DNA from: Liriodendron chinense
Lineage: Eukaryota > Streptophyta > Magnoliopsida > Magnoliales > Magnoliaceae
Assembly (NCBI GenBank): GCA_003013855.2
Contig: ML058370.1
Span: forward strand, 1,426,001-1,490,000
Direction of reading: 5' to 3'
DNA: 64,000 nt
Both the position numbers and the translations under genes were made by a program. How positions within the stretch are numbered: the stretch's first letter is position 1; every line of letters begins with the position of its first letter. This document shows, piece by piece, positions 50,177 to 61,603 of the stretch. Below the pieces are notes generated by a model that made no database searches, was not told where the DNA came from, and saw only the letters and a list, made by a program, of their open reading frames with translations.

Positions 50177-50833
50177 TATCAAATAATCACTTGATCTAAA
50201 AGCTCAAGCCTTTAGAAGATGGTGTATATCAAGGGACATTAACAATAAGCAAGCTTGATTCAGCTAGTGGGGACTTCAAATACTCAAATAATGTACTCCT
50301 TTTCAGCTACCTTTAAAAGGAATTGTACAACCAAAGGATCGAGGTAAAGCCAATCAAACCATAAACACCTTGCATCACACCAAAAAGTGGCATGTGCGAG
50401 TTCCCTCTCTCTCCTCACAACGGACTGCGCCAAGATAGGGGTTGGGCCCACGGATGGCATTCACACCCGCCAACTAGAATTTCATGTAGGCAGAAGCCAT
50501 GTAAGGTCCACCATAACATCCGTTGGAAATCCACTCTGTCCATAATTTCGAAAGCTAAAAATAAGACAACCTCTAGAATTAGGTAAATCTAAAACTCAAG
50601 TGAGACACATGATAAGGAAATAATGAAAATGGAAACACCCACCATTTGACCCTTTTAGAGCTTTCCATGATATTTTTACACCATCCAAACTGACCATAAG
50701 GTTATTCTGGGATGAATTAAAGACAGATATTAGCTTGATTCAAAACTTTTGTGCCTCATGAAAGTTTCAATGCCAAATAATTCATTATTTTCTGTCTTGT
50801 AGCCCAATTGAGTTTTGGATTTGCCTAATTATT

Positions 50834-51357
50834 GGGCGCGGATTCAGTCAGGTTGGGACTTAACTGAGTTAGTTCAGGTCGTGACCGTGGGGCCCACCTT
50901 GATGTATGTGTTGTATATCCACACTGTCCATCCATTTTTTCAGCTCATTTTAGGACGTGGACCTAAAACTGAAACAGAGCCAAATCTAAGGTGGACCACA
51001 CCACAGGAAACAATGGAAATTAACAATAAAAAACTTTTTGGGCCATAAAAGTTTTAGATCAATCTGATATTTTTATTTTACCTTCTTCAAGTTCTGCTGG
51101 ACCTTATGAATAGGTTGGATGGAAAATAAACGTTACGGTGGACCTTAGGAATTTTTAACGGTAGACGTTCAATCACCAATGTTTCCTATGGTGTGGACCA
51201 CCTGAGATTTGGATGTGCTTCATTTTTTGGACAACGTCCTAAAATGAGCTAGAAAAGAGGATGTACAATGTGATATACAACATATACATCAAGGTGGGCC
51301 CCACCGTCACGACCTAACCGAACTTGGGTCAGGTCCGATTTGATTGAATCCGCGCCC
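50834..51357. mobile_element. MULE-type foldback element (copy 5)
   Basis: Paralogue of the 45183 element without the nested insertion: GGGCGCGGATTCAGTCAGG at the left and GATTGAATCCGCGCCC at the right, with TTAGGACGTGGACCT and GACAACGTCCTAAAATGAGC as inner inverted parts. Its left flank belongs to block Y and its right flank to block X. It therefore lacks matching target duplications, as expected if it was created by segmental duplication and not by transposition. Confidence 0.75.
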
Positions 51358-52290
51358 GGTATGATTGTCTAACGCGTGTGAATTTTAAACACAATCCATT
51401 AATGTAAGGGCCACCTAGATGGACGATCTTGATCCATGCATCACACATCCACTGTACAAAACATGAACACGTGGCTCATTTATAATATATGGGCCTGGGA
51501 ATGGTCTGGATCAATAGGCACGAATGAAAAATGGACCTTAGAACACACGTCCTTAGGGTTATTCAGATGGTTGAAACCCATGAAGTAAATTTAAAAAGAA
51601 AAATGTAACATTTGAGATAAAGGGTAGAAACGAATCCAACTAATTAGCTTGTCTTTTCAACTAACGTAATTTATGAAAGCGTACAAAGGTTAATTTTAAA
51701 TTGTGAGAATTATCTTTCAGAAAATTTCTACTGCCTACTTTTAATTTTTAAGGAAATGGAAATCACCTTTTTTTTTAATCAGAACCGTGGAAATGAAATA
51801 ATTTACCTAGGTTACCTTTATTTTTGCATCCGGTGAGATGTCACGTGCGAGGAAAACAAATTCAATTCCATGGTAATTTTTTTTTTTTTGGACCAATCGA
51901 AGCAATAGGAATCCTAGTGGCTAGTTCTCACCCCACCTAAATCAAGAAATGCTACTCTTGAGACGACTAGCTATACCTTGATAAAATCACACCTAGAGTC
52001 CTTGATCACAATTGGACACCCAATTGAGTTTAAAAGCGAAATTCTAAATGCGTCCCAAGCTAGACTACTAGACCGGATTAAAAGATTCCCAACTCTTAAA
52101 CCTTGAAATAGAACCATTGATTAATATTTGTCCAAAATTCACCACCCTGGCGATATTTTGATAAAACTGCACTAGTCCCCCAAAGGGAGCTTTGAAAGCT
52201 AATCACAAAAAGTAACACTAGGCTTAAACCCCCATCCTAAGGTCATGAACAATTCACATCACTCGATCCTTGGCCATATAAGCTTCAAAT

Positions 52291-52629
52291 TAATGGGGTG
52301 TTCCTCCTCATGAGGAGAGGAGAGTGTAGTTGGCCTTTGGACAGTACGGAGATAGTTGGGCCACCGATGTTTGGTGATTGGGCGCCTGGAGCCCTGATCG
52401 GGAGCACAACCAGGTTCGGTCGGGAGATTGAAATTCGGATGATTTCTTTCAGTAACTCTTTAGACAGTTTTTCCCATTACCAGGCGCCTGACCGGGTTCG
52501 GTCGGACGACCGACTAGTGCGCAGACTGCGAAATGCAGTTTCCTATTTTGGCTCTAACTCTTGTGAAGTACCATATAATTGCTTCCAAATCGAGATTAGG
52601 GTATCCTAATAGGTGTTCTACATGTCCAA

Positions 52630-52673
<44 letters not shown>

Positions 52674-53031
52674 CTTTTGCTCGTGACGCTTCATTCACGT
52701 AGCAGACGACGTCTCGGTTTCTCCTACGTTCTCGGATCTGGTGAGATCTCTCAGTTTCTAATTCCTTTTGTTTGTTATCCACCCTTGTGGGTGAAGATTG
52801 ATTGGATCCAAGCAGGTTGTGCTTGCGATCGAAGTGTAAACGTTCATTTACATTGTGAATTTGTTATCTAGACGAGGTCCCGTGGTTTTTACCTCTATTG
52901 AGGGTTTTCCACTTAAAAACTCTTTTATGTTCGCGTTATTGATTGTTTACTTACGTTTTCGCATTGTTATATCCTATAGTTCATGGTTGTTGGGGTGCGA
53001 GATCCTGAAGTTTTGTGCACTGCCCTCGACA
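52291..53031 (+). repeat. 5' LTR of the copia element
   Basis: Begins TAATGGGGTGTTCC; the 3' LTR has TGATGGGGTG, so the terminal TG has mutated to TA. It ends CCCTCGACA. It includes a GA microsatellite at 52629-52668 and the segments GGATTGATTGGATCCAAGC-like and CCTATTGAGG-like that recur in the 3' LTR. The promoter position inside it cannot be fixed. Confidence 0.85.
52629..52668. repeat. (GA)n microsatellite in the copia 5' LTR
   Basis: A GA tract of about 20 units. The 3' LTR has a shorter, interrupted version at about 57380-57408. Confidence 0.85.
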
Positions 53032-53035
53032 AAAG

Positions 53036-53047
53036 TGGTATTAGAGC
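53036..53047 (+). other. Primer-binding site of the copia element
   Basis: TGGTATTAGAGC, one base different from the tRNA-Met primer site TGGTATCAGAGC, 4 nt beyond the 5' LTR. Confidence 0.85.
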
Positions 53048-53087
53048 GTCAAGGTTGTGTAAACGGACAGTGAGATCAGTGTGAATT

Positions 53088-56000
53088 ATGAACGGTGACT
53101 CGTTAAGGATGATTAACCTCAATAGGTCTAACTAGCCCATATGGAAGGCTAAGATGGAGGATTCACTTTACTATAGATATCTATATGTTCCAATAACAAG
53201 TGAATCGGTTAGGCCGAATGATATGTCCGATGATAATTGGAAGAAGTTGGACTGAAAGATGGTGGGGTTTATTAGACAGTGGCTGGATGATACATTGTTC
53301 CACCACGTGTCTACGGAGACCGCAACCACTAGCTTATGGTAGCAATTGAAAATGCTGTATAGAGGAAGACAACATGCAACAAAATCTTCTTGATAAAAAG
53401 ATTTATAAATCTGAAGTTTAAGGAAAATGGTTCCGTAACTAAGCACATGAATGAAGTTAGCAGTATTGTGAACCAACTCTCCTTTATGAAGATGGTCCTG
53501 GACGATGAGCTACAGGCCTTCCTATAGCTTTGCTTGTTGCCTGATAATTGGGAGACATTGGTTGTGTCTCTTAGTAACTCCGCGCTAGACGGAAAGGTGT
53601 CTATGGAACAGGTTACCAATTGTCTCCTTAATGACAAGGAGGAAGTTGCAGGGGTCTACTCAGCAAGAGGCCCTTGTGACACAAGAACATGGAAGAACAA
53701 GAAGGGTGACAAAGCCTGAGATAAATCCAGAGGCAAGTCGAGTACCTAAAAATATGTTGAGTGTTTGAATTATGGTAAGAAGAGCCACTACAGAAACGAA
53801 TGCCACAACGAAAAGAAAGATAAGAAAGGAAAAGGGAAGGAGAAGAAAGATCAAGAATCAGATTCTACTGCGGTCGCCTTTGATGGTGACATGATGGTTA
53901 TACTCTCTACAAATCACGATGTTTGTCTCACGGCTACGAATCAGGACGCCAATTAAGTGATAGATACGGGAACGTCGTATCATGCTACTCCATTCAAGGA
54001 TTTCTTCACTTATTACAAGTTAGGCGACTTTGGCACCGTGAAGATAAGAAACTTTGAAATATCCAAGATCGTAGGGGTTGGTGATATCAATATAAAGACC
54101 GATGTAAGCTACACATTGGTGTTGAAAGATGTGAGGCATATTCCTGACCTTTGCCTCAACTTGATGTTGACGGGAAGGTTGGATGATGACGACTATGAGA
54201 GTCGGTTTGTTGGTGGGTGCCGGAAGCTCATTAAAGGTTCATTGATCGCGGCTAGAGGGAAGAATTGTTGCACCCTATACAAGACAAGTGTTATTGTCTG
54301 AAGGGTGAGTTAAACGCAAGCAGAAGATTCAGTGATGGACATGTGGCATAAGCAGCTTGACCACATGAGTGAGAAAGGGCTTCAACTACTAGTGAAGAAG
54401 CGACTTCTTCCAGAGATGCAGGTATACCTCTCAAAACCTGTATTGACTATTTATATGGGAAACAATCTAGAGTTTCTTTTGTTAAAACTACTTCTCACAT
54501 TAATAAAGTTCATGGACTAGATTTGGTTTATTCTGGTGTATATGGTTCGATGATGACAAAATCCTTGGGTGGGGCTTTGTATTTTATTACATTCATAGAC
54601 GATACATCTAGGAGGGTTTGGGTTTATACATTGAAATCCAAAGATGAGGTTTTTGGTGTGTTTATAGTCTTTCATGTTATGGTCGAGAGAGAGACAGGTG
54701 GACCATTGAAGTGCATCCACACTGACAATGGAGGTGAATACATTAGGGCATTTCATGAATATTGTACGACCCTAGGTATGTGACATGAACAGATAGTGCC
54801 CAAGACCCCCCCCAGCACAATGGTGTAACAGAGCAAATGAATCACACCATTGTAGAGAGAATCAAATGCATGTTATCCCATGCTAAGTTGCCCAGACGTT
54901 CTGGGGAGAAGCAATGCACACGGCGGTGTATTTGATAAATAGGTCTCCATCAGCCTCGTTGAATGGAGAAGTTCCTTAGAAGGCATGGATTGGACACGAT
55001 GCTTTGTACAATCATCTCAGGGTGTTTGGATGCTGAGCATCAGTTCATGTACCTAGGGATGAAAGGTCCAAGCTCGATATGGATATTAGACAGTATGTAT
55101 TTCTAGGGTACAATGATGAAAAGTTTGGTTACAGATTGTGGGATCCGACCGAGAAGAAGCTCGTCAAGAGTAGAGATGTGGTGTTCTTTGAAGATCAATG
55201 TATAGAAGACATTGAAAAGTCAGAGAGGAGCAAGCCCATTTCAGGTAAGCTGAAAGACATGGATCTGATCACTCCTCTCATGGTGCCTGATGACGGGGGA
55301 GTGCAATAAGGTGCAGAGGATGAGGGTGTTTTTACAGTAGATGAACCGGGGGAGCAACCCCCACATGATCCACCTGTTGAGTCATAGGTGAGGAGGTCAT
55401 CTAGGGACATACATCCATCCAAGAGGTACTCACTGCACAAGTACACTATGCTTACCGATGGGGGAGAGCCAGGAGATTATTCTGAGGCCCTATCCGACAT
55501 GCATAAGGGTGAGTGGTTGAAAGCTATGTAAGAGGAGATCAAATCCTTGCATAAGAACCATACCTATGATCTGGTGAAATTTTCCTAAGGGCAAGAAAGC
55601 TCTGAATAACAAGTAGGTGTTCAGAAATGTGGAGTAGAAGAGTTCACATCCAAGGTTCAAGGCGAGGTTAGTGGTGAAAGGCTTTAGAAAGAAGAAGAGA
55701 GTTGATTACAATGAGATGTTCTCACCGGTGGTGAAGATGACATCCATACAGGTGCTACTTGGTTTGGCTACAAGTATGAACCTGAAGATAGAACAATTAG
55801 ATGTGAAAATAATATTTTTCCATAGTGACCTAGAAGAGAAGATGTATATGAAGTAGCTTAAGGGGTTCGAAGTCAAGGGTAAGGAGGACATGGTGTGTAA
55901 GTTAAAGAAGAGCTTATATGGGCTGAAGCAAGCTCAGAGGCAATGGTACCAGAAGTTCAATTCGTTCATGTTGAAGCATGAGTATGACAGAATGGAGTCG

Positions 56001-57016
56001 GACCACTATGTGTTCACGCGATGGTTTATGGATGATGACTTTCTCTGATGATATGCTCATAATGGGAAAATACATTAAGAAGATTGACAGGATCAAAGAG
56101 GAGTTGGGCAAGTCGTTTGCAGTGAAAGTCTTGGACTTAGCCAGATAGATCTTAGAAATGGAAATCACTCATGACGGAAGCAGCAAGAAGCTATGGTTGT
56201 CACAGGAGCGGTATGTTGAGAAGGTCCTAGAGAGATTCAATATGAATGTAGTGAAACCAGTCAGTTCTTGACTAGATGGTCACTTCAAATTGAGTGATAG
56301 GAAGTGTCCCAAGATGAAGGAAGAGGTGGAAGAGATGCAGAAGATACCCTACGCTTCGGTGGTGGAAAGTTTGATGTATACTATGGTGTGTACGCGCCTA
56401 AACATAACATATGTAGTCGGCGTGGTAAGCTGATATCTTACCAATCCTAACAAAGAGTACTGGGCAACACTAAACTGGATACTACGGTATCTGAGGGGCT
56501 CTTCAAAGTTGAGCTTATGCTTCGGTGAAGGGAAACCTATGTTAGAGGGCTACACAGATGTAGACATGACAAGTGACATAAACTCCAGGAAGTCTACTTC
56601 GGAGTTCATGTTCACATTTGCAGGGGAGCGGTCTCATGACAGAGCAAGCTACAGAAGGTCGTAGCATTGTCTACAACCAAGGCCGAGTACATCGCAGTCA
56701 CAGATGTATGCAAGGAGATGTTTTGGATGAAGATGTTCCTGCAGGAACTTGGTCTGAAGTAGGAGAAGCATGTGGTCTATTGTGATAGCTAGAGTGTGAT
56801 ACATTTGAGCAAGAATCCAAGCAAGCATTCCAAGTCAAACCACATTGAGGTTCAGTGTCACTAGATTAGGTATACGTTAGAGCAGAAAGTGTTATAGCTT
56901 TGGAAGGTCCACACAGACGATAACGGGTCAGACATGATGACCAAGGCTTTGCTTAAGGGCAAATTCGAGGCTTGTGGAAGCCTGACTGTCTTAAAGATGG
57001 TGAAGCCCTACTCCTG
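53088..57016 (+). pseudogene. Copia gag-pol pseudogene
   Basis: The degenerate polyprotein is readable only in pieces. Gag runs from 53088. A zinc knuckle near 53766-53807 reads CLNYGKKSHYRNEC, where the second Cys of CCHC is Tyr. Protease (53957-54301) has DTGTSYHATP. Integrase starts at WHKQLDHMSEKGLQ (54341). Its core (54510-54783) has YSGVYGS where the first catalytic Asp is expected, while HTDNGGEY keeps the second. Reverse transcriptase (about 55570-56150) has FKARLVVKGF and KIEQLDVK; the catalytic DDMLIMG is visible only after a frameshift near 56045. RNase H (about 56520-56960) has GYTDVDM and SRKSTS. More than a dozen stops or frameshifts make it non-functional. Confidence 0.88.
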
Positions 57017-57021
57017 AGTCG

Positions 57022-57034
57022 GAAGGGAGAGATT
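57022..57034 (+). other. Polypurine tract of the copia element
   Basis: GAAGGGAGAGATT immediately precedes the TG of the 3' LTR at 57035, the usual copia arrangement for plus-strand priming. Confidence 0.75.
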
Positions 57035-57786
57035 TGATGGGGTGTTGCTCCTCATGAGGAGAGGAGAGAGTGCAGCTCTAGGGTCACCTCGGATGGACAG
57101 TTGGTCTCTGGACAGTATGGAGATAGTCGGGTGATCGAGTTTGGTGATCGGGCGCCCGACTAGGTTTGGTCGGGCTACTGAAATTTGGATGATTTCTCTT
57201 AGTAACTCTCTGGATAGTTTTGCCCATTATCGGGCACCCGACCGGATCGGGTCAAGCGACTAACTGGCGCGAACTGTGAAACATAGTTTCCTGTTTTGGC
57301 TTTAACTCTTGTGAAGTACTATATAATTGCTTTTGAATCGAGATTAGGAGATCCTAATAGATGTTCTACACATCTAAGGTGAGAGAGAGAGAGAGAGAGA
57401 AAGAGGGAGATGAAGATCGTAGAGAAGCGGCTTTTGCTCGTGACGCTTCATTCACGCAATAGACGACGTCTCGATTTCTCCTACGTTCTCGGATTCAGTG
57501 AGATCTCTCAGTTTCTAGTTCATTTTGTTTATTATCCACTCTTGTGGGTGAAGATTGATTGGATCCAAGTGGGTTGTGCCTGTGATCGTTGTGTAAACGT
57601 TGCTTTACATAGTAAATTTGTTATTTGGATGATGTCTTTTGTTTTTTACCTCTATTGAGGGCTTTTTACATAAAAACTTTTTTGTGTTCTTGTGATTGAT
57701 TGTTTGCTTGCGTTTCCGTATTGTTATATCCCATAATTCATGGTAGTTGGGGTGCGAGATCCTGAAGTTTTATGCACCGCCCTCAA
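57035..57786 (+). repeat. 3' LTR of the copia element
   Basis: Begins TGATGGGGTGTTGCTCC and ends CCCTCAA. It carries an extra ~20-bp segment after GAGAGTGCAGC relative to the 5' LTR, besides many base differences. The last two or three bases are uncertain. Confidence 0.8.
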
Positions 57787-58883
57787 TGGAAACCAGCTTT
57801 AAAAGATCAAATGAAAAGAGAAAGATGTTGCTGTTACGCTAAAACATGGAATCATCAGACCGTTAGCCTGTCGCAAGCTGACAACCACCTGACACCTTTT
57901 CCACATACCACAGACCAAGATCTCTTCTTCCAACTCTCACATGTCAAAAAATCGACAAGTGTCGACTATCAGCCCACCACGAGCCGACAATTTTAATCTA
58001 TAAATTCGATTCTAGCACTTAGTGAAAGGCAACAGTAGAAGGCACCGTGAGATTAAGGTTAGGTTAAAAAAGTTAAGAAAGGGGACTCTAGCATCTAGGA
58101 TGTCGAAAAAAAGCTCCCACTCTAATGCCTAGATCTTTCTCAACCTAATAAGGTTAGCCTGAAAAGGCTAACTTATCAGGAAAAGTTAGCAAGTTCAGGA
58201 ATAGGGTCAGAATCATGGATGCCTAACCATTCCTTTTAAATAAAAAGGGTGTATAATTTTTCTATTTCTTTTCCACATCTTAACCAAACTCTGAACGCAG
58301 TCCATTCCACATATTCTTAGTATCTGCATCCTAATATATTTTATGTCTATGCATCATTTTATTCATCTCATTTGTCTGCCCATTATCGCTTGGTTCTGTG
58401 TAGCAAGGCTATGATTTATTCTATTTAGTCTGTCCGATCTTCTTGTAAGACTACACGAAGAACGACTAAATACATAATGCTACTGCAGATTTAAATTCCC
58501 TTGAAAGTCACTTATCCCGTAAAGTAGAGACTTTCACCCCATACAAGAACATACTGGGTAAGGGTGAAGTAACACTCAACTCACACCATAAATGGTATCC
58601 CATGTGAGAATATATTCTGGTGGCATATTTGTTACTCCCGGGATTTGAACACTTGACCTTCTGCTTTGATTCCATGTCAAACATCACTTGATCTAAAAGC
58701 TCTAGCCTTTAGAAGATGGTGTATATATATACCATGTTAAACAATAAGCAAGCTTGATTCAGCTAGTGGGGATTCCAAATACTGAAATGTACTCCTTTTC
58801 AGCTACCTTTAAAAGGTATTGCACAACTAAAGAAATGAGGTAAAGCTAATCAAACCATAAACACCTCACATAGCACAAAAAAA

Positions 58884-59692
58884 TGTTGAATCTACTTTAA
58901 TGGAAACGAGAAATAATTGATTAAAATTAATGTGTAAGGAACTTCACACCTGGCATGTTGATTTTCTCCACCAGTAGACAGATATTGTCGATATCAATTA
59001 ACAGGAACTGGGTCGAGGCATATATTTTGTCGCTATCTTTGAGATAGTTTGCGCCCCTTGATGCAAAGAACCGGTACAGAAGGTTGCTGGTGTGTTTACC
59101 CCCAGGACACAACTCCCCAGAAACTGTTCCCTTACAACATGCACAAGCTATGAAAGAACCCATCACTACAACCACCATAGAACACCTCCCTTCCTATTTC
59201 CCAGAGAAAACTATATTTCAAAATGAAAACAGAGAAGATGAAACTAGGGAGTTAAGGATTTCAGTTTTGGACGATTACTGAAACCCTAACCCTAATCCCC
59301 AATCCACCGTCTCGAAAAAGACCAATTGAAGAGAAAAAATGGTCGCATCGTTTCGACGTGCCTGATAAGCAAGGCACATTTCTCACAATGGTAACGACCT
59401 AGTGAAGTGGGCCACGTCTAATGGACGCACTCCCTTGCGCGTGAGTACATGGGTGTGCACGTGCGCACATGCCCAATTAAAGGTTTTCAGACCATTTTCC
59501 CCTCCGGCTGCACCCCCCCGCGTGCACATATGCACTTGTGCATAGTATAACACATAACACAAGAGTCTATATTCGGTAAAGGTATATAAACCACTTTTTT
59601 TTCTCCTTTATATCCGATATGGGACTAAAAGAGAGGTGCAAAAAGACAAAACCAAAAGCAACAAGTTTTGTTGAAATACACATAACAAAAAA
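58884..59692. other. Insertion of about 0.8 kb in duplication copy 2
   Basis: Absent from the paralogous site in copy 1 (near 50380). It is bordered by similar sequences CACATAGCACAAAAAAA (58867-58883) and CACATAACAAAAAA (59679-59692), which look like an imperfect target duplication of ~14 bp. The minus strand has, in order, an AGTCCCATATCGG-type motif near 59617, a CT-rich leader, an AACCCTAACCCTAAT telo-box near 59281-59298 and a short ORF. This may be a transposed piece of a host gene including its promoter. The mechanism is unknown. Confidence 0.5.
58927..59178 (-). pseudogene. Unrecognised short ORF in the 0.8-kb insertion
   Basis: 83 codons from an ATG to TAA, downstream (minus strand) of a plausible leader with a telo-box, as in many plant housekeeping promoters. 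The protein starts MVVVVMGSFIACACC, a Cys-containing hydrophobic start, followed by a hydrophilic part with FFASRGANYLKDSDKIYAS and an end rich in Leu and Ile (LLIDIDNICLLVEKI). I do not recognise the family. It could be the first exon or exons of a captured gene read into intron sequence, a small intact gene, or chance. The surrounding insertion suggests a copied fragment. Confidence 0.35.
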
Positions 59693-60599
59693 TGGCGTGC
59701 GCGAGTTCCCTCCCTCTCCTCGCAACAGACTGCGCCAGGATGGGGGTTGAGCCTGTGGGCTACATTTATACCCGCCAACCAGAATTTCATGTAGGCAGAA
59801 GCCATGTAAGGTCCACCTTAATATCCATGGAAATCCACTCCCTCCATAGTTTCGAAAGCTAACAATAAGACAACCTCAAGAATTAGGTAAATCTGAAACT
59901 TAAGTGAGACACATGATATAGGAAAGAATGAAAATGGAAACACCCACCATTTGATCCTTCCTAGAGCTTTCCATGATATTTTTACACCATCCAAACTGAT
60001 CATAAGGTTATTTTAGGATGAATTAAAAACATAGATATTTGCCTGATTCGAAATTTTTGTACCTTATGAAAGTTTCAATGCTGAATAATTCATTATTTTC
60101 TGTTATGTAGCCCAATTGAGTTTTGGATTTGCCTAATTATTGGGTTTCTATTCTATTGTAAGCTTTCAAAATTGATGGACGAAATGGATTTCTCATTAAC
60201 ATCACGATGAGCTCAATGTAGCTTCCACCCATACAAACTATGCAACAAACTTCTCTTATAAGTGTAAATATCCACGTGAGACTCTATGAAAACACAAAGA
60301 AAAGCCATATTTTAAGGAGAACATTCTCTGTACAATAGATTACTTTGAAATAAATTCAACAACGAGATGGTCGACTGCATTGGAGGATTCACAGTTCTCA
60401 CAAATAATGTATGGTACACTAATTTAGACCATTGATTCGCCGCCTACCATTCTGGATAGAAACAATATTCTCAAAACACTCCCAAATTACAAGTTCCAAA
60501 CCATTGCCCTTGGACCTTATATTTAATTGAATATGGACAATTATTGTAGGTGGAACATTTCACCTTGTTTTATAAGGAATATTTTTTTGAAACAAGGTC

Positions 60600-61315
60600 C
60601 ATCAACAATGGTAAGTGAAAAATGGAATTGGAGGTAAATGAAGTAGGAGTAAATGCCTTATTCAATTGTGTTTGGACAGGAGTAAATGAAATGCATTTGA
60701 AATCCAAATATTCTATTTGGATGGGAGTAAATGGGAGGAATTGGATTGCATTGGAATTTTTTAATATATTCACAAGAACATATGTGATATCCCAAATCAA
60801 CTTTAATATCTCATATGTGATATCACAAGAACATATGCTCTAACAAGATGATTGTAATAAGCCCATTAAAATATATACTTTAGCTAAAAATTTTGAGCCT
60901 TGAGTGGGTCACATACGTAAGGATCACAAACAAGAAACTTGCCAATGCTTTTTAACCATCCATTTAGATGGTCAACCTTTGGATGGTTTGGATCATTCTA
61001 TTGGTGTGATTTTAGTGATGTAGTTGGTAATTGAATTATTTTGGAGCATCATTAGCATGCCATGTGTATGGCATACATGCGCATAGCACTACCTTCTTTT
61101 ACTCATGTGACTCTCTAAAGGAGCTCAAAAAGGCATTTGACCCCATTTACTTCCAATTCCTCTAGGATTTCATTTACATGCCCATTTAAGCTCATTTCAT
61201 TTCGTTTACATGCATTTACTTACATCCAAATGCACCTCAAATACCATTTACTTCCATTTACTCTCAATTACCCCATTTACCTCCATTTATTCTAATTTAA
61301 ATGGCCCCTAAAACA
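60600..61315. mobile_element. Foldback MITE with AGTAAATGG repeats
   Basis: The left arm (about 60604-60750) has repeated AGTAAATGRRATGCATTTG-like phrases. The right arm (about 61130-61312) has the inverse, CATTTACTTCCATTTACTC and CATTTACCTCCATTTATTC, ending ATTTAAATGGCCCCT. The arms surround ~350 bp of other sequence. No coding, and the exact ends and target duplication are unclear. Confidence 0.5.
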
Positions 61316-61496
61316 AGGGAAAAACTAGTTACATTATGCAGTCTTGGACTAATGAACCTATAATTCCTCATTCACTAGTTTAAACACTTGGTCGAGTATG
61401 ATATATACCTGTCCTAAGTTAACTTGGATTCTGTTGAACCCAAGTCGAATTGTTACAATAAGTCTTCAAGAGAGGGATAAACTCAGATTGAGTCAG

Positions 61497-61603
61497 GTCC
61501 AGGCTCCATGGCTTAGTGGTAAACAAACTTTGTTTTAACATTGAGATCATGGGATTGAGTGTCCATGTGGGGCTGTTGTTGTGTGTAAAAAAAGAAGAAG
61601 CTT
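61497..61603 (+). mobile_element. tRNA-derived SINE
   Basis: CCATGGCTTAGTGGTAAAC resembles a Pol III A box. About 40 bp later GGGATTGAGTGTCC resembles a B box, the spacing found in tRNA genes. The body ends GGGCTGTTGTTGTGTG followed by an A-rich tail. The cloverleaf is not complete, so it is not a tRNA gene. No target duplication was found. Confidence 0.6.

Larger units (their letters stand above)
45180..50830. repeat. Tandem segmental duplication, copy 1
   Basis: Order: foldback element 45183-46337, block X1 46338-47319, inserted solo LTR 47320-49340, block Y1 49341-50830. After removing the nested foldback (620 bp) and the solo LTR (2021 bp) with their target duplications, about 3.0 kb remains and aligns in order with copy 2. 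X1 shares ACGCGTGTGAATTTTAAACA and GGTGAGATGTCAC-type phrases with X2. Y1 shares CACCTGACACCTTTTCCAC and TTGATTCAGCTAGTGGGGA with Y2. Confidence 0.85.
52291..57786 (+). mobile_element. Ty1/copia LTR retrotransposon, inactive
   Basis: A full-length element of about 5.5 kb with two LTRs (52291-53031 and 57035-57786), a primer site at 53036, degenerate gag-pol and a purine tract just before the 3' LTR. Gene order is gag, protease, integrase, reverse transcriptase, RNase H, the copia order. The flanks CAAAT and GGAAAC correspond to GAAACC at the uninterrupted paralogous site near 47265, consistent with a decayed 5-bp target duplication. Numerous stops and frameshifts plus clearly diverged LTRs show an old insertion. 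Confidence 0.9.
50831..60138. repeat. Tandem segmental duplication, copy 2
   Basis: Order: foldback 50834-51357, block X2 51358-52290, copia element 52291-57786, rest of X2 to about 57832, block Y2 57833-60138, with an insertion at about 58884-59692 inside Y2. Without the copia element and that insertion about 3.0 kb remains, equal to the reduced copy 1. Beyond 60144 the sequence continues into DNA that Y1 lacks, so 60139-60144 marks the original right border. Confidence 0.85.

Noticed and set aside
53957..54301. 114-residue ORF as a possible aspartic protease gene
   Set aside because: It is the protease segment of the copia polyprotein, between LTRs.
61497..61603. tRNA gene
   Set aside because: A and B boxes are recognisable, but the acceptor and anticodon stems do not form and an A-rich tail follows; better explained as a SINE.
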